Shown piece by piece: positions 24,300 to 38,420 of a stretch of 64,000 bases of DNA. Source of the DNA: Campylorhamphus procurvoides (lineage: Eukaryota > Chordata > Aves > Passeriformes > Dendrocolaptidae); assembly GCA_013396655.1 (NCBI GenBank), contig WBMV01004262.1, positions 124,001 to 188,000 of the forward strand, given 5' to 3'. Numbering within the stretch: the stretch's first letter is position 1; every line of letters starts with the position of its first letter. Below the pieces are notes generated by a model. It saw only the letters and a program-made list of their open reading frames with translations, ran no database searches and was not told the DNA's origin. The translations under genes were made by a program, and so were the position numbers.

Positions 24300-27200
24300 C
24301 TAAACCAAAAATTTGAATCCAAACACCCATTCAGACTTAAAAGTATTTGGGTTTGGGTCAAGACCATATTCCAGCTCCCTTCCAACATTCCCTCTCCCTG
24401 TGTACTTCCACTGTCTGCAAAGCACCTGCTTCAGAACCCCACTGATGAACTCTCCTGAGGTTTGGAAGTCTTCATTTCCAGCTCCTAGCTGTAGCACACT
24501 GTCCCAGACATAATGTTGACATGTACTTACATGAAGTTCACTGTACAACGCCACTTCATAAAAGTCCCATAAAGGTACAATCTTGTGCTGAGAGGAGATT
24601 TTATTTGGGGAGACACAAAAACCTTTGTGTTTGTATATGTACTCTGTAAAAAGTCCATTAGCCAAGGTGTAAGTGAAATGAATCTGACCTCTGTGTCATT
24701 AACATGCTGTCTGCAAAGGTGCCACTTCAGAGCCTTCCTGACCTCACCCCAAACCCTCAGTGAGAACTGAAAGTGAGAGCAGTGTTAGAGGATGATTTTT
24801 TTAAGTGAGTCAAACAGTGTTTTGTCTGAGAAGAATAAGGATAATAAAGTTGAAAAAAAAATCTGAAAAGGCAACCCGGGTCCATGATAAATCTTGGGTT
24901 TTTTCCAAGTCTTACTGAAAGCTCTAGCCAAAAAATAAGAAACAGTATCTGAAATGTTTGTGAAGGAAGGCGGCTGTGCCAGCACTCATCCAGCAACATC
25001 TGAGAAAAGAGAGAATTTTATATGTGATTGCCTTAGACTTGTTGTCATTATCAATTAAGCTTAGAAAGCTCATTTGATATGCTTGGCCATCCTGCACACT
25101 TGCCAAAAAGGCAGGACTTCTCCACAGCTGCAGCCCTGAAGCGCTCTGAAATCTTGTGAGGAGAAGTGAGCGAATGTAGCTAGCGAGGTGATACTGGATG
25201 GACTGTACTTTTCCTTGAGAAAACCACTTTGGAAGGTGGCCCAGAGTTGGCACTTGATGCCTATCATCATGTGGTGCTTTTCACTTGTCAATCCTCATGC
25301 CTCCTGTGAGGACAACACAGTCTGGTAATGAACTGATTTTTTGCTGCATTGTCTTCTCTAGCAGAGGGCACACTCCTCTCAGCACTGTGGATGTGCAAAA
25401 CAGTCCTGTTGTGAGTGACTTATGTCTCCATATCATGCCAAGATTTTGACATACCAGGGAACTATGTCACTGTGGGTTTGTTAGTGTGAGCATTCCTGTG
25501 TTTTGAAGGTTCATGTATACCTGAATTGTATACAGGGCATGTATACCTGCCCTGTGCAGTCTGTGTGCGATGCAAGCCACATGTTCACAACCATTGCTTT
25601 GCTTCACATTCTCTGTCTCCCCCATGCTTTAGTACTCTGCAGGTTCTTTTAGCAATTATGCTCATCAGAAGTCCAGAGCACTTTCTACTACCACTCCAGT
25701 CCAGAAGAATGTTCACAAACCCCATCCCATAAGGGCAAGTGTTATTCACACCTTACATTACTTGAGATCTCCAGCTTAGTCTCTTGAGTGTCACCTATGT
25801 CCTAGCAAGGTTAGTGTGAATCTTCTGTAAGAGTTTGACTACATGACTGAGCTCTTGAGTTGTGGTTCTCGATTAGCCTCACTCGGACTAAAAAAGGAAG
25901 AAAATACTATTTGAGGAGAAGGCAAATAAAGTTCTTCACCAAAATCCCCTGTAGGTGGGTCCACCAGGACTGAATCCCCATCCCAAAAGATATGGCAAGT
26001 GTAACCAAATGGTATTGGAGACTGAAGATACAGGAAATCCAGTCTCAGTTCCAGACCTTGTTAGGAGAGTCACACTCACACCTCACGACATCTCTGTTCC
26101 TCTTTGATTTTCCCTTTTTTATTTTTTTCCTGCTAGTTATAAGCCCTTGTGAGGCTTGTGGGTATAATAAAAAAGCAGAGGCAGGCATGGACCCTGAATT
26201 AATCGATCCTGAACTTTGTCAGTATGAGTCTGATCTTGCATCCATAAAAACATCTGTTCCATTCACACTCAGACAGCATTTTCAGGGTCTGATCCAGTGG
26301 AGTATGTTCAGGTCAGCCTCAGTGTGAGTCTGAACTGTGAACTCCAGAAACGCTATGCCAGACAGAGAGGTCGAAAGGTAAAAACTATATGATGTGTTAT
26401 CAGCAGGCAGCCTGCTCTCTGCTTTTTCCAAGCAACTAGGCAGCAAGAGTAGAGATAAATTCCATGTAGATAAATGTCAGTCAAGTTTATAAGCAGGTAA
26501 ATGGATTCAGCAATAAAAAGGGTCATGATTTTGAATGCGAATTTTTGATCATAGCTCTCAACAATTTTGTGCTTAAACTCTTAAGAATTAAATTCCTAGA
26601 GAGAATGTGTTGCAAAGTGTGAGAAAGTGAAGCCATTTAAAAAATTGCAATATTAATCAGCATCAGCATTATTCAGGGATCTTTCCTTCAGATTGACTGT
26701 ACAGAATGCCATTCTTCTGAATTCCACCATAAGCAGAAAGGAAAAAATACAAATTTGTTAATTTCATGTATGCTTTTGATCATCACAAAGTGGCACTGCT
26801 ACCACTATCATCCACCTCTAGCATCTTGTTCATACTTCTGTTCCATCACCTCCTGGTGCTGGTGCAAGCATCTGTGATGCTGTGTGGTGATCCAGATCAG
26901 TTAATAGGTCTGTATTAAAGCTGTGATTACCAGAGAACATAAAATGTTGTGTTTAGCCATGGTCGCTTCCTTAAGCAATTCACCACAGCTTTTTCTGCCT
27001 TGTGAATTTGGCTTGAGTATTGAAACTGCCTCAGAGCTGTGTAAAGGCTCAGATCAACAAAGGGAAGACAAGGACGAATGGAGGGCCGGTGTGTTGGGGA
27101 TAGGTAGCTCTTCACACAGCTGTGCTGATTTCTGTCAGTGTGGTGTGTGAGTGCATGGACAGTAGTCAGTGCCTCCTGTAGCAGGCACAGAGAAGTGTTT

Positions 27201-27914
27201 GTTCAATTTGCTTTGTGGAGTTGCCCTAAACTAGCTTTGAAAATAGAGTCTAATCTCCTAATTGGAGCAGACTGAAAAGCAGATGGAAAAATTGAGACAA
27301 GTTTACATTCAGCATAGGAGCTCTATAGTGGAGTCGAGACTAGAATCTGTGTTGCCAGCCTCTGTCCTGTGGTTTAATGACCAAGTTAGTGATCCTCTTC
27401 ACATATGCCTGAAAAAGTTTTTCTGCAACTAAACTTCCAGAGCAATTTGGAGGCTAAGGAACTTATCATTGGAAGTTACCTTCCAGAGCTCTGCTGATAA
27501 TGAGCCAAACGGCACTGGGAATACATCAGTTCCACGATGATCCTATCCAGTGCTGGAAACCAAAGCACATGCAAATTCCCTGCCTTAATTGGTTTGACAG
27601 TGTAACATGTGTCGTTCATGATTTTGGAATTTTGGCAATGTTTTTCTTATTAAGGAATAAAGTAACTACCATAAAATATCTAAAATCCAACATATTTAAA
27701 CATGAAGTAAGGAAAGTTTCTCTCTGAGCTGCTAGTGAAACAAGCATGTGATGAACATCTGTGTGCAAAGAGAATAAGAAATGGGACTAATCTAAGAAAA
27801 CCAAGCAGTGCTTGCCTGCAGGCAAAATGTCCTACCTGAGTGGCTAGCACAGGAAGCAAGAGGTCTACATGTCTGGGTTATGACCCCCTCTGACACTAAT
27901 ATATCATGTGCAAT
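24300..27914. other. Non-coding stretch
   Basis: No gene, RNA or repeat family recognised. Open frames such as 24300-24665, 24924-25253 and 25992-26327 have no motif or splice support. They overlap open frames on the other strand. Confidence 0.5.
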
Positions 27915-27946
27915 AGAAGATAAAATTCTAAGAAGATAAAATTCTA
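27915..27946. repeat. Perfect 16-bp tandem duplication
   Basis: AGAAGATAAAATTCTA occurs twice with no gap (27915-27930, 27931-27946). It is likely a slippage event. Confidence 0.9.
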
Positions 27947-29920
27947 AAAAACAACTGCTTAAAAAGTATATTTCTGCATTCATTTTTTGAACATTTTTAT
28001 TCAGAATCTGGTTTCCAAAGATGATGAATATGATTATTTTCTTTAACTCAGATCAGAGATGCAAGTAGAAGAGCCTAATCTTTAGCATCCCTGTGCTTCA
28101 TCTTGCCTTCCTTTGGGGCTGATGCAGGAATGCTATTATACTTCATTGGCAGAGGTACTATATCTCTTTTAAACAAGATACCATCAGGAAAAAAAAAGTG
28201 GAGTTCTCCACGTACAATTAGTGGATCATTGCATTAAAATTTAGTTCTAATATTGAGTTGAGTAATGTTTCCCCTCTGTCTTAGATTTTTCCTTCTTAAT
28301 TCTGTTCCTTGGCTTTGAAATCTTTAATATCAACAAAAAACCTCAGGTACACTGGCAATCTTGTTTTCCTTTGGAAAGTTTTTATTTCATGTCATGCCTA
28401 CATTATTGCTAACAATTTCTTTGCAGAAGTTAAAGAATATTACCTTGCTCTTAATGGCAGTATGGAGTAAGGTGGAGGTAAGTGATTTCCTTATTTATAT
28501 TGCATATTGGCTTGGTAACAGGCTACTTTTTTTGAATGATGTTTTTTTCACAGCCATGTTGCCATTTCAGTAGACAGGAGCCATTTTGCAGTCTCCTAAA
28601 TCTCTAAACAACTAAAAGATGAGGGTCAGAAACAGCTTGGAACAGAGGCTGAAATAAAATATCAAGAAATCCAGACTTAAATGAATCTGTAATTTTTAGC
28701 TGAAAAGAAATTGTCTAGTTCAGAATTTGCCCCAAACCACTGGTGCTTAGAATAACATACTTATCCTCTTTTTGTCCTCTCTGTACAATACACTTATGAG
28801 AGGTCTGTGCTGTCTTTGCAATGGTTTTTCTTCCTCTGAAGAGAGAACGGGCTGCAGTGTTCACAGAGGCTCTGAGTGCTGCAGCTACTGAATCTTGGTT
28901 TTTGTTTAAATCGTCTGTACTTATTTATTTCCTTGGAGCTTTCCAGTGGGAGAAAGACACAGACAGTCAGCATGTTCCTACGTATGCCAATTAGGACCCT
29001 CAAATCCACACTTTCTCCTTTTCCTTGCTTTTTTATTTGAACAGACTTTTCTGCCTGGAATCTTCCCTGTGGGCTTGGGAGGCACATTACACTTTTCTCC
29101 ATGGGATGCATCCAGTTGGCTGCAGGAGATCTGGATCCTGTCTTTATTTCTGCTACTAACCTACTTCGGGCAAGCTGCTTCCTTTCTCTGTGCCTTTGTG
29201 CCCTTGCTCACCAACTGAGATTAGAAACGGTTCAGGGCAGAACATGCCTGTAAAAATTACAGTGAGTTTGTGCAATACTTTTAGCACAGTGGGGTCTCTC
29301 AGTCAGGGATGTTCTTAAACTGTTGCTAAAGGACAGATGAGAGTAAGATCCCTACAGCTGCTTTTGATCCAAATCTCTCAATGACTCTTACATCTCATCC
29401 CATATCATCCTGCAATCCCTTTATTGTCTCATTTTGTTCTTTCCTTTTGTGCATACCAGCTTAAGAAGGTTTTTATATTCTTTCCTTATCCACAGCTCTG
29501 AATCCCTCAGAACACCTGGACTAATGTTGACATATTTTCACACCAAATAGATTCCTAAAAAAATGCCGTGTCACTGTATTGGGAGCCCAAATAAGTACCA
29601 GCCTATACTAAGATTATGTCAGTGAAAAGTGTTAATTCTTAGCTTTTTATCTTTTTATAGAGTGAACTTTTTCCATGGGTTTGCATGCTTTGCTCCAGGC
29701 AGGATCACTTTCTGTTTGCAGCAGGAAGCACTGCATGGTTGTGGAGCACTCTGAGACCTTTACCACCCTGTTTTGCATGAGCAACAGGCTCACCAAGAGG
29801 TATCAGTGACACAACCACTCTCATTCCTTATAACAGGCAGCAGAGTTGGTCTTTTGGCACACGGGTATTTAGAAATCGCTGTCAGAACTCCTGCAGAAAG
29901 CTGCATCAGTGATGTTTTAT
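27947..29920. other. Non-coding stretch
   Basis: No recognisable gene or element. Open frames near 28794-29218 on both strands overlap each other and show no motif. Confidence 0.55.
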
Positions 29921-30046
29921 CATAGAATCAAAGAATGGTTTCAATTGGAGGGACCTTAAATGTCATCTAGTTCCAACCCACTTGCTGTGGGCAGGGACAC
30001 CTTCCACTAGAGCAAGTTGCTCAATGCCCCATCCAACCTGGCCTTA
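29921..30046 (-). mobile_element. CR1 LINE 3' end, 5'-truncated, minus strand
   Basis: The plus strand opens with CATAGAATCAAAGAATGG, the reverse complement of the CR1 3' terminus with its ATTCTATG-type octamers. It then carries the well-known avian CR1 tail pattern: GGGACCTTAAA, CATCTAGTTCCAACCC, GGGCAGGGACACC, CAACCTGGCC. Only about 126 bases remain. The ORF2 reverse transcriptase and 5' end are missing, as is usual for severely truncated CR1 copies. It has several mismatches to the typical tail, so it is an old, inactive copy. Confidence 0.9.
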
Positions 30047-31802
30047 ATCATCCTCAGACAGACAGCAAGGTCAGGTCCCAGGCAGAAAGTAGATGAGGCC
30101 AGGAGAAAGCATAGGAGGATTCTAGCACCAGACTCAGACTGGCAACCTCTTGCCTGTCCTTTGTTCTGCTTGTATCCTTGTGATGCATGGGTTTGAAGGA
30201 GGATGTGGCTGACCTTTGCACATGGTGCTTCAGTGTTATGTTAAATCTGATCCTGTTTTCACATTCTCAGCCATTTTAGGACACCTAGGACTGTACTTCC
30301 GGGGAAGACCAGGTGAAACAATTTTAAAATAAAGGCATGAAAATATATTAAGCAAAACTGATCTAAGACTTTGATTCAAATGCCGAAAGTTATTTGTTGA
30401 TTTCAATGGACCTTGGATCATAACAAAAGAAGTGTCATTTTTTGGATGTCTGTAATAATGTTCCTGCACCCACAGTTAATGAAGTCAATTGTTCTTTATA
30501 TCTGGAGCTGTTCTGCAAACAACTCAGGGCTTCCTGACAGACAGCATGAGTAAAAATTAGCACAAGATTATTGGAGGCACCAAATCACGCCATGGACTTG
30601 TTGTTTGGATAATAAAGTTCAGAGGTACGGAGGATAATCTCATCAGAGAGACAGGGTGACCAACTCTCAGTTATCATCTCTCTGTATACTTCCTTTTTAG
30701 CTAATTAAACCTTAATTCTTCACAGGAAGTAGTTTCTGCAAATTCTGCAATAACTTGGCTTCATAATATTTAACATATCTCTCTTCTTTTTATCTGGAGA
30801 AACAGGAAAAGTACAGTTCCAACATGTAGACCTAAACCATTGCTTTATCTTTCCATTAGTGTATTAGCAGTTCTCATATGACATAGTATGTGCTCCATTC
30901 TTCAAGAATAAAGATATATATTTTTTAAACAACTACTCTAGGATAAAAATGTGAATGAGCTTTGAAGCTGAGTGGTTTCACTATACACACTATTTCCTCT
31001 CTTTAGTAGAATGGAGGAAGGACTCTGACTCTCTAGATTTTACTTTCACATCATTATTCACTGCCTTCTTTGTTTAAATAACATTATTTCACTGTTCTCA
31101 ACTTCAGGCCTTCATAAACCATCACATTCCTTAAAATACCAATAAAGCTGGTGTCTTTGTGTCATCTGGTGCCCCGTCTATTGGATTTATATTTTCAGCT
31201 TTTCTTCACAACCACAAAAGGTAGAAACTATTTCTTCTGAATGAATGCAACATGACAGTTTCCTGTAATCATACGACTTCGGGAGCTAGGATTTTAAGAA
31301 AAACGATCTCTCTCCTAATAAAATCACAAGTGTTGGCAACTCTCTTCCTGCCTTTGACCACTTAGTTTTTGTAGCAGAGTCTCACAGCACACTATCAAAA
31401 CATAGATGACTTCTTGTCTGAAACAAAATTTAGTTACATGGTCAGGATTTAAATTTATGGAGGAATCAGTCCCTGCTGCTCATAAATTTCCCGTGAACCC
31501 GTTCATCAATACCTTTGCGAATGCTGGTGTTGACATGAAGAATCCATTTTTAACAATTCATGAATCCTGTTGGAAATTATGAACTTGCTACATATGTGAA
31601 TGTGAGACAAGAAGTCATTTTTATCACTTTTGTCTTTGTTACTCAGTATTATCCGTGTCTGTGATAAAATTCCCTACACTATTGACACAGAATAACAAAA
31701 TAGCAAGATTTGCCAATTTGTATACTTTGTCTTCAAAATTTACTTTCTTCAAAAAAGAAGGTACTTCACCCAAGTAAAAGAAGTCATTGGAGTGACAATT
31801 AC
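30047..31802. other. Non-coding stretch
   Basis: AT-rich DNA. No gene or repeat family recognised. The 77-codon minus-strand frame near 30236-30469 shows no motif. Confidence 0.55.
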
Positions 31803-31977
31803 CTGTCAGTGGTACACCTGATAGCAGACCTTGACCACCTCCAGGGGCTTATTCGAAACTAATGACAGAAGAGGCATATTTATGGAGATGCATCTGCTCA
31901 GGATAAGCAGACCCAAGGTAGGAACTCCCTGAGGCACAGCTGCTTTCCTAATCATGATGTCCCACACATATGGTCCT
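31803..31977 (-). other. Candidate exon (175 bp), gene unknown
   Basis: On the minus strand a pyrimidine-containing acceptor (TTCTTTCACTAG) precedes 31977 and a donor (ACAG then GTAATT) follows 31803. Between them one frame is open almost to the end, with a TGA at 31808-31806. The frame would encode about 56 residues including GVPTLGLLILSRC and KPLEVVKVCYQVYH. I recognise no family. It could be a terminal coding exon, an exon of a long non-coding RNA or a chance combination. No neighbouring exon was identified. Confidence 0.18.
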
Positions 31978-34900
31978 CTAGTGAAAGAATACATTACAGA
32001 GAATTAGTATTCAGCTTGTTTGCTCATTGGCTTTTAATCTCTTTTACTTTGCATCTGAAAAGCTATATTGTATTTAGGAACTGTAAAAATCCTGAATGTG
32101 AGTATATGATACACCACACATAGTTGTTAAACAGGGAAGGATCTGTTTGGCTTCTGGGAGAGGATTTGTATTAACTGGGAATGCCTGCAACAAAGTCAGT
32201 ATGGAGCTCCAAAGACTGGCTGTTGTATGGTGGTCACAGATCTTAGGAATGAGGACAAAGCACAGATCTGAACTGCAGTGCTTTGATTTTCCATGAGCAA
32301 TTCCAGAGGTTTCTGGAGGTCACTGAGGCTAGAGGTGGACACTTCACACAACATGGAACCATATCCAGTCAGAAGGGAATCACAACTGCATATGGAGTCC
32401 AACAAGAGGCACAATTAAAGTTTTGTTAAACCAAATGTTAGATGTTCACTACATTAACAGAAATCGTGGATGATCTCCCCATGACTTCAAAGGAAGCATT
32501 AACTGAACTGGACAGTGAATCCATGTCTCCCAGTTGTGGCTCATTCCAGGGTGGGGTTTTTTTATCCTGTTGGTAGAAAACAGTTTCAATTTAATAACAG
32601 ATGTGGAAGGCATTGATATGACGTGTAATAAAAGGGAGACAATTTTCACAAAGCAATTTGTTCAAAACCTATCAAAACCTTCAAGAACTACAATATAGTT
32701 TATCAATGACAAATAAAAGGAAAACAGAACATTATATAATGTCTCATTTGACCGGTTTACATATTTGAAATTCTTGGGAATTTCTTTAAGCAGTCATTAA
32801 GAAGAAGCTGATGAACTATGGCTTTTAAAATGTCAATCTGATAAAGAGAAAGATGTGGCCTTCAAGTTGTTTTATTGCTACTTTGTGGTAGCAGTAGTCA
32901 ACTAGTTGGAATGTTTTATGCAAGATATAGACCTGGATCAGACAGTTCAAAGTGCAAGCATGACATAATAGTAAATTGAAGGATGACATGGGGAAGTGTA
33001 GATGCAATTACTTCATTTGAGCCTCATCCAGATTGTACCAAAAAAAGCTGGAGTATACTTTTTCATATGTGTACATCAATTAATTTCTTAAACTGAACCA
33101 TAAAAGTTCAGATCTCTCTAATAAAAATAATATTTTCATAGTTTTCTGTAAAAGGTACTCTAGATCGTACCAGTTTGTTTCCTCTCTGGTCTTTCAACAC
33201 TCCATGTGCTTCTCTACCAGTAAATTAAAATTATCTTCCTTGAGGGTTCTGTACTGGAAGCTGTCCTGGAAGAATATGACTGTGACTCTCATTCAGCCAC
33301 TGGAACAAGAGTAGATAAATAATAAAACACGTTTATTATGGAATGATTTATCTCTCAATAAACACAGGTTATAAACACAGCTTTGACTCCGTTCTATTTT
33401 TGTACAGAAAAAAAGTCCCAATCTGGTCTAAAAATTAACTAAAGTAGACTAAAAATAAAGTTAAGATGTTTTGTTAGGAATTATGAAGGGAAGTAAACAA
33501 AATATTCTTACAATTATATTCTTACAAATATAGGCAAAAAACAAAGCTACTCAAAATGTTCACATTTTTTTGAAGAAAGCACAAAAATAGATGGGACACA
33601 AGACATAACTAGCTTTCATAAAGCAGCCCGAGCAAAATATTTTTGTCAAAATTCCAGTTGGAAATAATTTGATGTTCTGATGAAAGACCAGAAAAAAATT
33701 TTACTCAGGGGTTACTGTAGGTTATTGATTTCCTTTGGTTTGCTTTGATTTTTAGTTATCTATAAAACCATTTATATATTAATTTAAAAAGCAATAAAAT
33801 CTAGTGTCTTTGCTTTGGTGGACAAGATAGCTTCTCATAAAAAAAATTAGGAGGATGATGTCTCTGGCATCAGTCATTAAATTGAACCTTATTATGGTTT
33901 TTATTCTGGAGCTCTGCCATCAGGAAAACCTAGGGACTTGTACAAGAAATGAAAAATTCACCTTACATTTTCTCACTTCAAATCTAAGGATGAAAAAAAT
34001 ATTCATTTTTTTATAACTTCTTGATGTTCCTGAATAGGAGCAAGACTCAAATTCCTTACATTTACCAACAGTCTTAACACTTTCTAACTAAATGCTTTTT
34101 GTCTATTATTATGTTGCTATTTGACACAAGAAAGCCAAGATTTGTTTCTGGATACATATTATATATATTTTATCATGAGGAGAATGTTGTATGAAAATAA
34201 TAATTTTGTTATAATAGTGGCAATTCCATTTCATTGCTCTTAATGAAAACAGTCACAATATCTCTGGGACTCAGACCTCTCCAGTTGTAAAATTATGTTA
34301 GGATTACCAAACTACTGCCTCACATTCAATAAAAACAAATATATATACATTATTTATCAAAAATTCATGTTCTTCACCTTCCTGTCCCAGATTTAGATAA
34401 TTCACCATATGTCTCAGAATAACCTTTACTATTTTACTGTATAGGTATAATTATTATGGATTCCCATGCAAATTGGGATTTTAAGAAGTCTCCAACACAG
34501 AAAAAAAAATTAATAACAATATCTAATGTCAGGTTTTTCTACTTGTAATAACTTTTTAGACTATGTCTTATTCCAACACTTTTATTCTTAATCTATGTCA
34601 GTACTGATGCAAATAGGATCTGGTATCATTGAAACAGGCTGCTTGTCTAATGTCTTTCTGTAAGCAGAAATTACTTTTTAACATGTAAAATGCTGTTTCT
34701 AGCATTTTAATTCTTCTCTATTTAAATCTAAAAATGTGGTGTTAGACGAGGAAAAAATCTGATCATTGTCTAATCCAAAATCTGAGCAAAATTTCTTCCA
34801 CCGGCACTGAGCATATCAGGTGAGGCTGGACCAAAAAAAATGTACATTTGTATACTACAATATACAGCAGAACCCATTAAAGGAAAGTCATGGTTGACAT

Positions 34901-37499
34901 TTTTCTTTTTATAGATGAACCTGATTTTAATCCCATCTCTCTTATGGTATGTTCATGAGGTGTGGACTAATAACAGTTCTGAAGTCTTTTGTGCTTCTTA
35001 GTTTATTAATTTAAAATTAACATATGGAAAGCAGCACTAGATTAGTGCTGTTTCAACAGTGTTCTTCCCCATGACCTTAAACATTATGATACCCCATAAC
35101 CTTAATAAATTAAAACCAGGAAGGTGCTAGAAAAGTTGTATGCCATTTCCAGTGCATTTAAAGAATGTAAATAGGAAAATAAGAATAAACCAGAAGATTG
35201 AGACTCTTTTTTTCTTGGACTACTGAAAGTTTATTCAGCTGTTTCTGATGTCTTTAAACTAATTTTTCCTTCAACCATCTGTTCTAACTTTTTTCCTTCT
35301 ATGAAAATAGACTTGTCCTAAATGCTACACTTTGGTGAAATACTTATTTTAACATCTTGTTGATTTCACACAAAAAGAATGTAGGCTTTACACGAAATAA
35401 GCATATCAACATATTCCTCCTTGGCATATCATGGTTCAAAGGCTTTGGTTTTCTAAAACTGTTTTCTTTACCGCTTCAGAGCTGAAAATATTACTCCTCC
35501 ACAAGCACCATTTAAGACCCAGGCGTCAATGAACCAGGCAGCAAAATGACAGTTACTTAAACAGCACATGATTCAAGACAGTTTTAGGAAATTCCTAACA
35601 CTTTGCGTCCTATTTCTTTCCTGGATACAAAGGGACAGATTGTGCCTGACCTTGGGGGATGCACACGAGGCGAGGTGGGAGGAGGGGGAGGCCAACAGGC
35701 ACATGGTGCTTTCCCTTTTGCTTTTCCTTCTTTTCCATGCACGTTATTCCCTTGTTGAGCAGCTGAGTACAGTGTTTTTTCTTCAGCTGTGAACACAAAG
35801 ACTACGTTCAAGTGACAAAAAGTAGTGCAAGTTTTACTATTGAGTACAATAGAACCCTATTGCATCCTAAGTGCAGAGATGGTAAAAAAACAAGGAAAAA
35901 ATTCATTGATGAGTCTATCCTGTCAAGCATCCTTCTGATATATCCTGGATATCTCTGCTATTAACTTGACATTAATTATCTTTGTCAAAAGTTTAAACTG
36001 CAGAACTCAATCCATGGACAATTGCAGAGTCTGGACAAAACACCTTTTACCATGAGGAATAAAGAGAAATTGGCTCTTGGGTTGGTGACTAGGAAATTCA
36101 GGAGGATTTTGCCCAATACAAAGGAAGAACATCTGAGATCCTGTACCCATACCTTACTTTAGGGGGGAACTGGTTCAATTTGAAGTGTATCCACTCTCAT
36201 TTTTCAGCTATCACAAAGTTTCTGTTCATTTTTGAATCCAAGAGAACTCCAAACATCCTGGAACTTTTTTTTTCTTTTTTTTTTAAATAGGTGTTTTTCT
36301 CTCCAGTGTTAAAGGATGGCTTTGGCTAGACACAGAGGTAAAGAAAAAAATCCTGCCCACTTATAGTCAATACCTTTGGATTCTTCAATACTCCGTTTTA
36401 GTTCAGAAATCAGGAAGGCAGGGCAATTTGTAGCAGGTGTTTAACCCATACTTGCAATGTCAGCTTGCTGCAATTTGAGCTCAAAAGACAAGGTTTGCAG
36501 TATTTTCTGTATGCAATACACGCTGATTTTCTGTTGTTCCTTTACTTGTTCCAGCTGAATCAGGGGCTAGTGGAGATTGGTTCACCAATACTATGAATGT
36601 AGCAGGTGGCAAAATATTCTTTTCTCCCAGGCAAAACTCAGTTCCCTAATACACTGTGTAAGCTTCTACTGTGAGCACTACATATGAAATATGCTTGCAG
36701 TTTATGTAACTACAACTGATACAAAACTTGTTTCACTTGTTAAACTTTTGTGTCTGCCTTGTAGACAGATTCTTTATGTTTTCTTTGCAGGGTTTGTTCT
36801 TCTGCCTAGCAACTTTTTCCATTCACCTGGTTTTCTGGATGGCTTATCGTGCCAGACAAATGGCACATTAAGGGCAGCTTGTGTAATGAATGCATCATGT
36901 ACAGAAACAGGAGAACCTCAACTTTTCCGTATACTATATAAGGGCTCTGTCCTACTCCATACTTGCCTGTGGGAACTGTGAGGGTGCAAGCTTTGTCCTT
37001 TCACACCTGATAGAGAGTGGCCCGAGTCCCCATGCTTGAGGTAAGACATTGGTGCCATGTCAGCTGCCAGGTCTTCTATGGGGACACCAGAGTGAGGCAC
37101 TTTCACAATAGTTCATCTCCACAAGAAGACTGCTGACTGTGGAGTTCCCCCTCTTTTCTCATGTTAGAAGATTCAAGGTGAAGTTCAGAGTTGTTTTTGT
37201 TCAGGGGAGAGAAGTAGTTGTTGAAGGAATGATTTTTTTTTGTTGAGATCTGGATGTTCTGGCAGTTTGTCCTTAGACAGGTAAGTGCAGGGAGAGGGCT
37301 TGTCTCTGGTTCTGACTGTCAGTGGTGATTTGAGTCTTAACAGAAATGTTAGTCCTGAGATAATGAAGATTTGTATTCTCCACTGTTCAAACAAACACAG
37401 GTAGTGTGAATTTAACAGTCAGTAAGTAGATTGGTTCGTTCCTACCCAAGATGCTTTGTTTTGCTGTGGGAACCCTTAACAGATACTGTGAAAATAGTC
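31978..37499. other. Non-coding AT-rich stretch
   Basis: No recognisable gene or transposon. Long AT-rich segments lie at 32640-35420. A small GC-richer patch near 35640-35700 gives overlapping chance open frames on both strands. Open frames near 36691-36981 and 37185-37394 have no motif. Confidence 0.55.
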
Positions 37500-38420
37500 A
37501 GGCCTCCCCTGATTGGCCATAAGCCAGTCCAGAATACATTCGTAAAACTCTTTGATGATTTAATGTATGGTCAAGGACTTTAAAGCCTTAGAATTTGCTA
37601 TGAATTCAACTCTGCCTTGAAGGTCCAGTAATGAAAGGGGAATGTGCTTTGATTTAAACACTGCCTTTAAAAACACTCGGCTTTGTATTTAGATGCAATT
37701 AGGACCACAGCATGCTCCTCATCCAGTCTTCCCTGTAATTATTATCTTAAACACAGGACTCTCTGGCCTTTTGTTCATGCATGCTGATATGATTTCCAGA
37801 ATGCTGCAGGTGTGCACCTTCTTCAGCAGCAGCTGATAACTATGTACATTTGCTCTTCTACATCACCTTGTTTCCAAAACAGTTTGTCTTCTTTCCTGCA
37901 TATTTAGTATTAGGTAATTTTTGTTTTGGTTTGTCTTATGAAAAATGAAGTCAAACATTTATCAACCTGATCATGTACACATAGGAGCCTACAATGAAAT
38001 TAGCCTTCATGTTCCTGTTACTCCACTGAAGTGCTTAAGTAAGGATCTGAATTAAATGCCTTCTTTTTTTTCCACACAATCTTGATAATGTTGGCCTAAT
38101 TGCTTATATAAAACAATTATCTCTAAGATACTGACCCCCTGCACCAAGACACTCTTATCAGTCTCCCTGAAGTAACACTCCAGTCATCACACTTGTATCT
38201 GAGAGATTAATAATGAATGAGTGTTCTGAAGTAAAAAAGTAATTGTTCACACTCCAGCTTGGCCTCACTTATTACTTACTTACGATTATAAGTATAATGC
38301 TTGACAACTCTTAAGTGGCTGAAAGCCCAGATAAGTTTTAATCTAAAGCATTATTAATTGGGACAGTTCTCTCTAATGTATACAGCAAAGGGTAATAGCA
38401 AATCACAGCTTTGAGCACAG
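37500..38420. promoter_or_regulatory. Candidate developmental enhancer cluster
   Basis: About 900 bases of low-repeat DNA are rich in transcription-factor-like cores. They include a CCAAT-box type TGATTGG near 37510, GCAATTAGG near 37694, TGTAATTATTAT near 37734, GAGATTAATAATGAATGAG near 38202, an NKX2-type TTAAGTGG at 38311-38318, and TTATTAATTG at 38351-38360. The texture resembles vertebrate conserved non-coding elements near developmental genes. Motifs are seen directly. Conservation and activity are untested. Confidence 0.28.
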
